Source of the DNA: a virus
Virus record (IMG/VR): IMGVR_UViG_3300030107_005854
Span: 1-38,766 of that record
Length of the DNA: 38,766 nucleotides
Reading direction: 5' to 3' (one strand)
In this document: positions 21,655 through 28,200 of the stretch, piece after piece
Layout: every line of letters starts with the position of its first letter
Numbering within the stretch: the stretch's first letter is position 1
The notes under the pieces: model-generated
Seen by the model: the letters and a program-made list of their open reading frames with translations, nothing else
Database searches by the model: none
Told to the model about the DNA's origin: nothing
Made by a program: the position numbers and the translations under genes

Positions 21655-21990
21655 ATGCCCGAAGAGCATCAGTACATCTGCGAACAGTGCCGCCAAAAAG
21701 ACTCAGACCACCTTCAGCACGAATTAAACCAGTGCCAGAGGCTGCAGAAAACAAAAGACCAGCAGATACAAAAGCTGGACAAAAAAGTCTTTGTCTTGAT
21801 GTGCATTGTCGTTGGGATCGGCGCTGTTTTGGGCAAAGAATCCCTGGATTCTCTCCTTGAGTGGATGGAAACCCTAAATTCATTCAAAGGCCAAGTTGAC
21901 GAAATGACATCCGCCAACATCCCTGGGCCAGCGGTTCTGGCTGTGTTTGCCACGGCTATACCCTTTTCAGTTAGGCCAAGAAAAAAATGA
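21655..21990 (+). CDS. small membrane protein with PEP-CTERM-like C-terminus
   Basis: This 111-residue protein has a short CEQCRQ cysteine pair, a helical stretch (LQHELNQCQRLQKTKDQQIQKL) and a hydrophobic span (VFVLMCIVVGIGAVLG). The C-terminus NIPGPAVLAVFATAIPFSV followed by RPRKK has the three parts of a PEP-CTERM-type sorting signal: a Pro-x-Pro-like start, a hydrophobic stretch and a basic end. Such signals are common in Planctomycetes. Its role here is unknown; the tail could direct the protein into the host surface pathway. Confidence 0.5.
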   Translation: MPEEHQYICEQCRQKDSDHLQHELNQCQRLQKTKDQQIQKLDKKVFVLMCIVVGIGAVLGKESLDSLLEWMETLNSFKGQVDEMTSANIPGPAVLAVFATAIPFSVRPRKK

Positions 21991-22487
21991 CTACCCTTGT
22001 TTTTGCCATCCCGCTACTCTTGTTTTCAGCAGAGCTTGAGTGGGACATAGAATACGAATCTTGGTCTGACGGGCCCCGAACTGTGTATGCCGGGACAGCA
22101 ACCCTTTACATGACCGAAGAAAACAATTCGCCCTGCATGGAATATACGTTTGAAATTCCGAAAGATGGCCGATTGGCTGGGCCAGCCATTTCAAGCGACC
22201 CCGGCGAACCCATGCTGCGTTTCGATTGGGTTTACCAACAAGACGAAACAATTGATGTTGAGTGGTGCCGAACGTCCTCTGATAGGCAAATTTTGCCGGT
22301 CGCTGTCCCACGCCATTTTCTGTTTTTTGTCATGCAAACCCAATTTGGTCCCGATGACCTTTTAAAGCTATTGTCGGAATGGGGTGCCGAAGAAAGCCCC
22401 TGGGACCTAAACAACGACAGACTTGTCAACGGAGAAGATTTGACAATTCTTCTAGGCGGCTGGAAAAACAATGAGGGAACGCCGTAA
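21987..22487 (+). CDS. secreted protein with C-terminal dockerin-like domain
   Basis: This 166-residue protein begins with a signal-peptide-like segment, TTLVFAIPLLLFSAELEWD, followed by a beta-rich domain (about 20-115, with VYAGTATLYM and RFDWVYQQDETIDVEWC). The end, FGPDDLLKLLSEWG (about 119-132) and DLNNDRLVNGEDLTILLGGW (141-160), has the pattern of type I dockerin repeats: a calcium-binding loop D-x-N-x-D followed by a helix with DL-xx-LL-xx-W. In cellulosomal bacteria dockerins bind cohesins; in Planctomycetes similar C-terminal domains occur in many secreted proteins. The first repeat lacks the full loop, so one site may be inactive. Confidence 0.65.
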   Translation: MTTLVFAIPLLLFSAELEWDIEYESWSDGPRTVYAGTATLYMTEENNSPCMEYTFEIPKDGRLAGPAISSDPGEPMLRFDWVYQQDETIDVEWCRTSSDRQILPVAVPRHFLFFVMQTQFGPDDLLKLLSEWGAEESPWDLNNDRLVNGEDLTILLGGWKNNEGTP

Positions 22488-23247
22488 GGCCAAAATTGCA
22501 GTCATATCTTGCACCCACTCTCCTTTTACCCCGTCAGAAACACACGCCTGGTTATTGGACCAATTGTCCAACATACCTGACCTGACCCATTTCGGGCACC
22601 TTGGGGATGTTTTTGAAGCTGGCGCTGCCAGCGTCCACGCAAATGAATTTGATCATTCGCTTTCCGATGAATATGAACACGCCAGCAATTTCCTGAAATC
22701 CATCCGAGAAGTAATCCCAAAAGACTGCATCAGGTGGATTAACACAGGAAACCACGATGACAACATCCAGACGCAAGACCCCCGCAGAATCCCCAAATCG
22801 CTTAGAGGTCTTGTAGACTGGAACCTTCACCCAGAATTTGGCAAGGAGTTCAAAGACTGGTATTGGGTGCCCTACGAAAAATCAAAAAAGGGGGTTTATA
22901 GGGTCGGCCAATGCCATTTCTACCACGGATTCGATTCCGCTCAAAATTCTGACGAACTTGAGGGATTGCAAATCCTGGGGGCATGTGGGTGGGTCCCATT
23001 TAGCCTGACCGTTCGAGGGCATACGCACAGGCCAGTAGAGCCAACCCAATGCCGAAGAACAGCCAAGATACCTCTGCCATTTTGGTACTCCAATGTTGGA
23101 ACCTGTGGGCCCCTGAATCCACATTACATGAAAAGAAAAGACACAAGCCAATGGGGGACAGCCATGGCCATTGTAGAATGTTATTGGGATAGACCTTCTC
23201 GGCTAAATGGCCGATGTTGGGAAGCAGAACTCGTAAGGATGCCATAA
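22471..23247 (+). CDS. calcineurin-like metallophosphoesterase, odd first motif
   Basis: This 258-residue protein has most motifs of the metallophosphoesterase fold: GHLGDVF (GD at 45-46), NTGNHDDN (GNHD at 93-96), FYHGFD (His152) and VRGHTHRP (GHTH at 183-186). The usual first motif D-x-H reads SCTH (Cys14, His16), so the first metal-binding Asp is replaced by Cys. Phage members of this family act on nucleic acids or are of unknown use. It overlaps the dockerin gene by 17 bases. The replaced Asp suggests altered metal use or loss of activity. Confidence 0.75.
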   Translation: MRERRKAKIAVISCTHSPFTPSETHAWLLDQLSNIPDLTHFGHLGDVFEAGAASVHANEFDHSLSDEYEHASNFLKSIREVIPKDCIRWINTGNHDDNIQTQDPRRIPKSLRGLVDWNLHPEFGKEFKDWYWVPYEKSKKGVYRVGQCHFYHGFDSAQNSDELEGLQILGACGWVPFSLTVRGHTHRPVEPTQCRRTAKIPLPFWYSNVGTCGPLNPHYMKRKDTSQWGTAMAIVECYWDRPSRLNGRCWEAELVRMP

Positions 23248-23412
23248 ATGCTTTCTGCTGCAGAAAAAATGAAGGCTGAAGTCCAGAAACACTCGATCTA
23301 CTGGATGACAGAATTCGAGCTGGACAAGTGGCAGGTGGCGGGAGTTTTGTTTGACATTGCCATGGACCTCCTTATGGTCATTGAAATAGACGATTTGGAC
23401 GAAGAAGAATAA
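23248..23412 (+). CDS. small acidic helical protein
   Basis: This 54-residue protein begins MLSAAEKMKAEVQKH and ends IEIDDLDEEE. The middle, FELDKWQVAGVLFDIAMDLLMVIE, forms one hydrophobic helix. It follows the previous stop codon directly. It is unrecognised; a small adaptor is possible. Confidence 0.5.
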   Translation: MLSAAEKMKAEVQKHSIYWMTEFELDKWQVAGVLFDIAMDLLMVIEIDDLDEEE

Positions 23413-23422
23413 GGAATGTAAA

Positions 23423-23524
23423 ATGCCACAAGGCAAAGGAACTTATGGGTCCAAGGTTGGGCGCCCACCAAAGCCCAAGAAGAAAACCAAGAACACAAAG
23501 CCCAAGGGCAAAAAGTCCAAGTAA
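23423..23524 (+). CDS. tiny lysine-rich phage protein
   Basis: This 33-residue protein begins MPQGKGTYGSKVGRPP and is then almost wholly Lys, Pro and Thr (KPKKKTKNTKPKGKKSK). I recall MPxGKGTYGSKxGRPPKK as a recurring short phage protein, usually near virion genes. It may bind DNA inside the head or simply be a small basic factor. The AAGGAA site lies 7 bases upstream. Confidence 0.55.
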   Translation: MPQGKGTYGSKVGRPPKPKKKTKNTKPKGKKSK

Positions 23525-23541
23525 AAACAGGGAGGCCAATT

Positions 23542-23676
23542 ATGCCTAAAGGCGGCGGCGGCGGAGCGCACCCAACCAGCGGCGGCAAGTCAAGAATGAA
23601 AAGCCGCAGATCATCAGCAACCAAGTCCAAGCTCACAAAAATGGGAGCAAAGGGCAAGGCAAAGAAAAAAAGGTAA
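23542..23676 (+). CDS. tiny basic glycine-rich protein
   Basis: This 44-residue protein begins MPKGGGGGAHPTSGGKSRMK and ends MGAKGKAKKKR. Composition is Gly, Ser, Lys and Arg, as in DNA-condensing or virion-internal peptides. A GGAGG site lies 7 bases before the ATG. It resembles its upstream neighbour in composition but not in sequence. It lies just before the virion genes. Confidence 0.55.
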   Translation: MPKGGGGGAHPTSGGKSRMKSRRSSATKSKLTKMGAKGKAKKKR

Positions 23677-23682
23677 CCACCC

Positions 23683-24360
23683 ATGTTTAACACCGGGTTT
23701 TCTTGGCTCGACGGAACAAACGACCTTGTAAGCAATGGAGATGAGGCTTACGGAGACTCCGCTGAGTTCATTAACCAGGAGCGGCTGGACGAAGATCTTG
23801 CTGCAGCGAAAATCGCTGTGGTGGAAACCGATGGAGCAAAAGGTCTTGTTGTTGCCCCTCTGATTGGATCTTACGCCGCCTCTGGATCGGGTACGACCAA
23901 TGCCACAATGGATGTGTACGGTGTTTTTGGGATGGGCGAAACAAGCCAAACATCCTTTGGCAGCAACCCCATTCTTGTGACCCACCTTTCCAAGGTGACG
24001 CTTGGAACAGTCACTAGCGGTGGCGCAGCAGCGGTTCTGGACAACAACATGTATATTTCCGGTGGCACTGGCCAGCTTGATTTGATTCACCCAACAACCG
24101 GATCAACTTACTCTCAGTTTGTTGGGTGCGGTGCGGCTACGGACGAAAAGTGTTCGCTCTGGTCTGCCCTGGCCTCTGGAGGCACCCCCACCAATTCAGT
24201 TGATGCTGCCAATTTGACCATAGCTGGCGCAGGCGGTACGCCTGATGATGCAGGCATTTGCGCCATTGCGGACATCAGCGCATTCCAGAAGGTCATTTTT
24301 AGCGTGTACATGGGCTCTTTGACTTGCAAGGCAAACGCTCTAGTCGCAAGGCTGTATTGA
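23683..24360 (+). CDS. putative virion protein
   Basis: This 225-residue protein begins the long virion block. It is rich in Gly, Ala, Ser and Thr with alternating hydrophobic residues, as in beta-sandwich virion proteins: FGMGETSQTSFGS, VTLGTVTSGGAAAVLDNNMYISGG, LTIAGAGGTPDDAG. The N-terminus (MFNTGFSWLDGTNDLVSNG) is polar. Two cysteines in GCGAATDEKC and one in CAIADI are the only conspicuous ones. It may be a decoration or tail-associated protein; it stops one base before the next gene starts. Confidence 0.55.
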   Translation: MFNTGFSWLDGTNDLVSNGDEAYGDSAEFINQERLDEDLAAAKIAVVETDGAKGLVVAPLIGSYAASGSGTTNATMDVYGVFGMGETSQTSFGSNPILVTHLSKVTLGTVTSGGAAAVLDNNMYISGGTGQLDLIHPTTGSTYSQFVGCGAATDEKCSLWSALASGGTPTNSVDAANLTIAGAGGTPDDAGICAIADISAFQKVIFSVYMGSLTCKANALVARLY

Positions 24361-24361
24361 C

Positions 24362-25393
24362 ATGGCCGTAACTGCCGGTGTTCTGATTAGTGAGGTTTCC
24401 CACTTCCTTGGGTACGGCTACGCTTCGGATGCCTCTGGTGCCCCTACTGGGACTGGAAACTTGATCACCAACATTGCGGACAGGGCACTCAAGGACTTCC
24501 TGATGCCCCCGCCAATGCCCGGTGAACGGGTGTCCCATATCTGGTCGTGGCTTCGATCCAACAGCGCGGCGTACCTGAATGATCCCTACACGGCGTCACA
24601 CGCAAACAGCAAGCTGGACGCTTCGAGTGGCCCTGTGGTTGCCAACGGAACCATCACCTTTAATTTTACTGGTGGCGGAGCAGTCCCTACATGGGCTTTT
24701 AGCGGCTCAGATCAAAAAACTACCGTCGTTGAGGTTTCTGGCCTTGGCATTGCAGATGGTTGGCACATTCCTTCTGCTTTGACGGCAACCACCATGACAC
24801 TGGCCGCATCAAACGCCGACCTTGATGTCTCAGCCAAAACCACAGGGGTGTCGTTTACTTTCTATCAGGTGTTTCATGATGCGGCGACGCATTTCAGTGG
24901 GTTCGATGGGCCCATGGTTCATGACCTGAACACCAGCAAACCCCACATTGAGGTGATCCCTTGGAACACCATGATGAATATGTACTCGGCCAAGACGATC
25001 TCCCCAAACAGGCCGCAGTACGTTTCCTATGACGAAAAACTGAGCAAGTTCATGTTCTACCCACCACCGGACGCTGACTATGTGCTTCGGTACGGGTACT
25101 TAAATGACATTACGCACACTGACGGGGATGGCTCAGAGGTCATTCCTGACCGGTATGAAGGCATTGTGATCAATGCCGCCCTGGCTATTGCAGAGGGCTA
25201 TGCAGATCACCCCAACAATGGGACGTTTGCAAGGCTTTACGCGCAGCAGCTACAATCAGCAGTAGCTCAGGATCGAACAGTTTCCCGGATCGAGTACTTT
25301 GGGTACAACGGAGACAGCTCTGACAAGAGACTGGACTTCCCCAAGTATCGAGATCCGAACAACAACGTCACTTACAACAGCACACTTTATTGA
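24362..25393 (+). CDS. putative head-tail connector/adaptor protein
   Basis: This 343-residue protein has a helical N-terminus (VTAGVLISEVSHFLGYG, NIADRALKDFLMPPPMPGER), followed by SHIWSWLRSN, a large beta-rich domain, and a helical C-terminal part (GIVINAALAIAEGYADHPNN, FARLYAQQLQSAVAQDRTV). The pattern of a helix, the PPPMPGER segment and a W-S-x-L-R motif is familiar from phage adaptor proteins that sit under the portal. This is a judgment from pattern; it may be a tail-fiber-related protein. It is the best connector candidate in the window. Confidence 0.55.
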   Translation: MAVTAGVLISEVSHFLGYGYASDASGAPTGTGNLITNIADRALKDFLMPPPMPGERVSHIWSWLRSNSAAYLNDPYTASHANSKLDASSGPVVANGTITFNFTGGGAVPTWAFSGSDQKTTVVEVSGLGIADGWHIPSALTATTMTLAASNADLDVSAKTTGVSFTFYQVFHDAATHFSGFDGPMVHDLNTSKPHIEVIPWNTMMNMYSAKTISPNRPQYVSYDEKLSKFMFYPPPDADYVLRYGYLNDITHTDGDGSEVIPDRYEGIVINAALAIAEGYADHPNNGTFARLYAQQLQSAVAQDRTVSRIEYFGYNGDSSDKRLDFPKYRDPNNNVTYNSTLY

Positions 25394-25404
25394 GGTAAAA
25401 CAAT

Positions 25405-25629
25405 ATGCCTGGTCACGATCTTCTTGCTGGTCTTGGTTCCAATCAAGCCGGAGCCGCTGGATTCGAGGGAAAGTTCATTAAAATTAAGGCCGGAGCAGTC
25501 AGCGGCGATAACGGCGAGTCTGGATTTGGCAGAGGCGCCCTCGGTGTTGACACCACAAACGGAAAGCTTTACATCAACACTGGCACTTTTGGTTCTGCAA
25601 CTTGGATCGTTGTAGGCACGCAGTCGTAA
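25405..25629 (+). CDS. small virion-like protein
   Basis: This 74-residue protein begins MPGHDLLAGLGSNQAGAAGF and is Gly-rich with a repeating pattern (GKFIKIKAGAVSGDNG, GFGRGALGVDTTNGKLYINTG, FGSATWIVVG). It looks like a small beta-stranded decoration or fiber protein. It is followed by the next gene after 3 bases. Confidence 0.5.
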   Translation: MPGHDLLAGLGSNQAGAAGFEGKFIKIKAGAVSGDNGESGFGRGALGVDTTNGKLYINTGTFGSATWIVVGTQS

Positions 25630-25632
25630 GCT

Positions 25633-26154
25633 ATGCCAAGACGCTCTTCTGGTGCGCCCAACGCCCTGAAGCCGTTCGTTGGAGACAGCGGTCAGGCTAT
25701 AGCCGCAATTACTCCCATCGGGGGGGGCGTCTCTTCGCCTTATGATCTTATTGTCACCTCGGCACAGCTATCGTTTGGAACAGATTTTATTGATGCTACA
25801 GGGGAAATGTCTGGCAATTTGACGGGTGACGACGTTGATGATCTCAATCTGTTGAGCCTTCGCCGTGGTGTTGGGCAAGCTTCAATTTCTGGTTTTGCAA
25901 AAGCAACTGCAGCAATAGGTCTGGCAAGTCTCGAAAACGAGAGTAACAACATTGTCAATGTCATTTTCCTGATTGGTGTTGGTCAAAATTCCACTGCCTC
26001 AGCGGGGGAAGATCGCAAAGTAAAATTTCGCATGGCAGTGGAAAGATGTAACATCAACTTTGACGTAGACCAACCGTTTGTTGGAGTATCGTTGAGCGGC
26101 AGGACTACATCATCATTCGGTGGCAACACACACCCAGTTACGGAAGCAACTTAA
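25633..26154 (+). CDS. putative virion protein
   Basis: This 173-residue protein has a basic start (MPRRSSGAPNALKPF) and is then rich in beta strands (SPYDLIVTSAQLSFGTDFI, SGNLTGDDVDDLNLLSLRRG, NNIVNVIFLIGVGQN, VKFRMAVERCNINFDVDQPFVGVSLSG). No family is recognised. Its place in the virion block suggests a structural role. Its stop overlaps the next gene by one base. Confidence 0.5.
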   Translation: MPRRSSGAPNALKPFVGDSGQAIAAITPIGGGVSSPYDLIVTSAQLSFGTDFIDATGEMSGNLTGDDVDDLNLLSLRRGVGQASISGFAKATAAIGLASLENESNNIVNVIFLIGVGQNSTASAGEDRKVKFRMAVERCNINFDVDQPFVGVSLSGRTTSSFGGNTHPVTEAT

Positions 26155-26300
26155 TGGCTGACGAAGAAAGCGAAATCCAACAGCCTGCAGTAGACATGTC
26201 AGGGGTTGAAGCCAAACTTGATGCTTTGGACCAAACCATTAGGCAGTTGCTTTCCGAAGTCACGCAATTGCGGTCAGCGGTTGACAACGCATTGGATTAA
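26154..26300 (+). CDS. small coiled-coil protein
   Basis: This 48-residue protein begins MADEESEIQQPAVDM and is then a helix with heptad spacing (VEAKLDALDQTIRQLLSEVTQ). It resembles an oligomerisation or adaptor peptide between virion genes. The start shares its first base with the previous stop. Confidence 0.5.
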   Translation: MADEESEIQQPAVDMSGVEAKLDALDQTIRQLLSEVTQLRSAVDNALD

Positions 26301-26302
26301 AA

Positions 26303-26581
26303 ATGACGGTAAGCATACTTGCCTATGACATCCCTGGATCAGAAATGACCCATTACACAGGGAAAGATTACAAGCAACAAAGAGCTGTAAGGAAGTTTTT
26401 TGTCGGTTCTACCACCGAAACAAAAGACACCATTATCAATTCAGTCAAAACAACTATTGGAACAACGCATCCCCACAACTTTGGGGTATCCAATTCCAAT
26501 CTTCCACTGCAGACCATGACAGCCAGCAAGGTGGGGCGCGACCGCTGGATTGTTACAGCCCAATACTACTACCCCTTTTGA
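26303..26581 (+). CDS. small virion protein, paralog of the next gene
   Basis: This 92-residue protein has the pattern DYKQQRAVRKFFV, PHNFGVSNSNLPLQTMTASKV and RDRWIVTAQYYYPF. The same order occurs in the next gene (DYRRSKSIRKFLV, DATLPLQTVEVAAL, DKYLVTASYFIIP), so the two are tandem duplicates, one short and one extended. They are probably virion proteins that share a fold. The two genes are separated by 9 bases. Confidence 0.55.
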   Translation: MTVSILAYDIPGSEMTHYTGKDYKQQRAVRKFFVGSTTETKDTIINSVKTTIGTTHPHNFGVSNSNLPLQTMTASKVGRDRWIVTAQYYYPF

Positions 26582-26590
26582 TCAAACACC

Positions 26591-27433
26591 ATGACTACAA
26601 CCATCATTGAAAGCGACACAATTGGGTCTTCGTATGTAATAAGCTCATACGATTACCGGAGGTCCAAGTCCATTCGTAAATTCCTGGTTCACAACGCAGG
26701 AACAGACACGAACATGGGCATTCATGATGACATCACAAGGGACATGAAAGGTGAGGACGCAGGGAACAACAACGCAACCCCGCTGGGGCCCGTTCTCAAC
26801 AACGAGGCGGGGTCGGCAATTGTTCACCCAATTGATGCCACCCTACCTTTGCAGACAGTAGAAGTTGCGGCCCTTGGGGCGGACAAGTATCTGGTAACAG
26901 CTTCTTACTTTATTATCCCAGGCGTTGCTGGTGGGGCCGCAAACTTGCCAAACTCCATGAGTATGCGAGCCGAGGTTGCGGCCAAAAGGGTTTACACAAA
27001 CCCAGAAACCCGAGAGTCACTTGTTCCGCCTGATTTTCGGTGCGACACAGGAGGAAGCGCACAAAAGTATTCGATTGTGACAACTGTTGGACAAGTCAAA
27101 ATACGCCTACCCTTTTTCACAACCAGAAACCCAGCCTCATTTGGCGGGGGTGTCCTTCAGTGGCTCGGAGGCAGGAACAGAGGGGGCAATCTTGGTGGAA
27201 TCTTTTGGCCCTCTTACTCTGTGCGGTTTGATGGAATCTCAATGGACGAGAGTGGCGGCCTCATTTCGGAGGGCGGCACAACCTACAAATACAAAGGGTT
27301 CTACGAATTCACAGCACGCTCGGATTTCTTTTTTGAAGAATACTACAACTGCGAAACCAACGCAGTTGACACGACATTGTTTTCCGTCAACCCAGACAAT
27401 GACGGCTGGGACGAAAGCAACTTCCTCTTTTAA
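26591..27433 (+). CDS. virion protein, larger paralog of the previous gene
   Basis: This 280-residue protein begins with the domain shared with the upstream gene (residues about 15-110) and continues with a second region with RCDTGGSAQKY, GQVKIRLPFFTTRNP and FEEYYNCETNAVDT. The region has several Gly and aromatic residues and looks beta-rich. Two Cys residues (RCDTG and YNCET) lie far apart. The long form may be a fiber or baseplate-like protein and the short paralog its partner. No family is recognised. Confidence 0.55.
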   Translation: MTTTIIESDTIGSSYVISSYDYRRSKSIRKFLVHNAGTDTNMGIHDDITRDMKGEDAGNNNATPLGPVLNNEAGSAIVHPIDATLPLQTVEVAALGADKYLVTASYFIIPGVAGGAANLPNSMSMRAEVAAKRVYTNPETRESLVPPDFRCDTGGSAQKYSIVTTVGQVKIRLPFFTTRNPASFGGGVLQWLGGRNRGGNLGGIFWPSYSVRFDGISMDESGGLISEGGTTYKYKGFYEFTARSDFFFEEYYNCETNAVDTTLFSVNPDNDGWDESNFLF

Positions 27434-27444
27434 GTAGAGCCTAA

Positions 27445-28200
27445 ATGCCCGGAACACCCCCAAGCAAATCGTGGCTAAACAGAGATTGGCGCGAATACCT
27501 TTTGGAAATTGCCGAAGACGTAAAGTCTTTGCAGCAATATGTTCCAATGTTTGAACAATCTGTTCGAGACGTTATGGGCGGCGACCCCGATTCAGTTTCA
27601 ACATCAAGATCGTTCCCCGCATTAATTACTGAAAACAGTGGGTTTTCCCCAAACGGGTGCAATTATACCTGCCGAGAACTTTACAGGCCCCGAACTGTAA
27701 TAAATGAAACCACTGGTGAAATTGAAGAAAACGCAGCGTTTGGGGGATATTTCCTTGCTTCTAATGTTTACGAAGAAGGTCTTGTGTGCGGGTCTTCCGA
27801 AGACAAGGACACGGGGCCCACGATTCCTCCATCACTAGCGCCCGACAACTTTTGTTTTCGGGAGTTTAGTTGCAGCAAGAAACCCATTGGAGAGGGGATT
27901 AGTCCTGGCGTCGTCGTGATAATGCACGCTGCTGTTTGCAATGCAACAAACCCCGACGACGATGACGATGATGATGATGGCCCGCTGGACTGCGGGGCGT
28001 GCCTTAATGTTGACAGAGTTTTGGGCGAAAGTGTCTTTTACTACTTTGCCGCAGTTGTGCAACCTTGCCTTACTTGTGCAGAAGATGATGAAGGATTCGC
28101 CCAACAAAGCGATTCGGAAACAATTGGGCCAGACCTTGGGAACAATCTTGGGGGAGGGATTGCATCCGGTTCTAGCGGCAGGGGAAGGTTTGGATATTGA
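27445..28200 (+). CDS. hypothetical cysteine-bearing virion protein with Asp tract
   Basis: This 251-residue protein begins MPGTPPSKSWLNRDWREYLLEIAEDVKSLQQYV, a helical start, and then has scattered cysteines (CNYTCRE, VCGS, FCFREFSCSKK, AVCNAT, CGACLN, PCLTC). A run of eight Asp residues (27955-27978) lies near residue 175. The C-terminus is Gly- and Ser-rich. Its cysteine richness foreshadows the next gene, which it overlaps by 4 bases (TTGA). It probably works with that gene. Confidence 0.5.
   Translation: MPGTPPSKSWLNRDWREYLLEIAEDVKSLQQYVPMFEQSVRDVMGGDPDSVSTSRSFPALITENSGFSPNGCNYTCRELYRPRTVINETTGEIEENAAFGGYFLASNVYEEGLVCGSSEDKDTGPTIPPSLAPDNFCFREFSCSKKPIGEGISPGVVVIMHAAVCNATNPDDDDDDDDGPLDCGACLNVDRVLGESVFYYFAAVVQPCLTCAEDDEGFAQQSDSETIGPDLGNNLGGGIASGSSGRGRFGY
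27955..27978 (+). repeat. Asp-codon microsatellite (GAY x8)
   Basis: Eight consecutive GAC/GAT codons inside the gene at 27445. Such tracts can change length by slippage without shifting the frame; the resulting Asp run may bind calcium or act as a linker. Confidence 0.6.
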
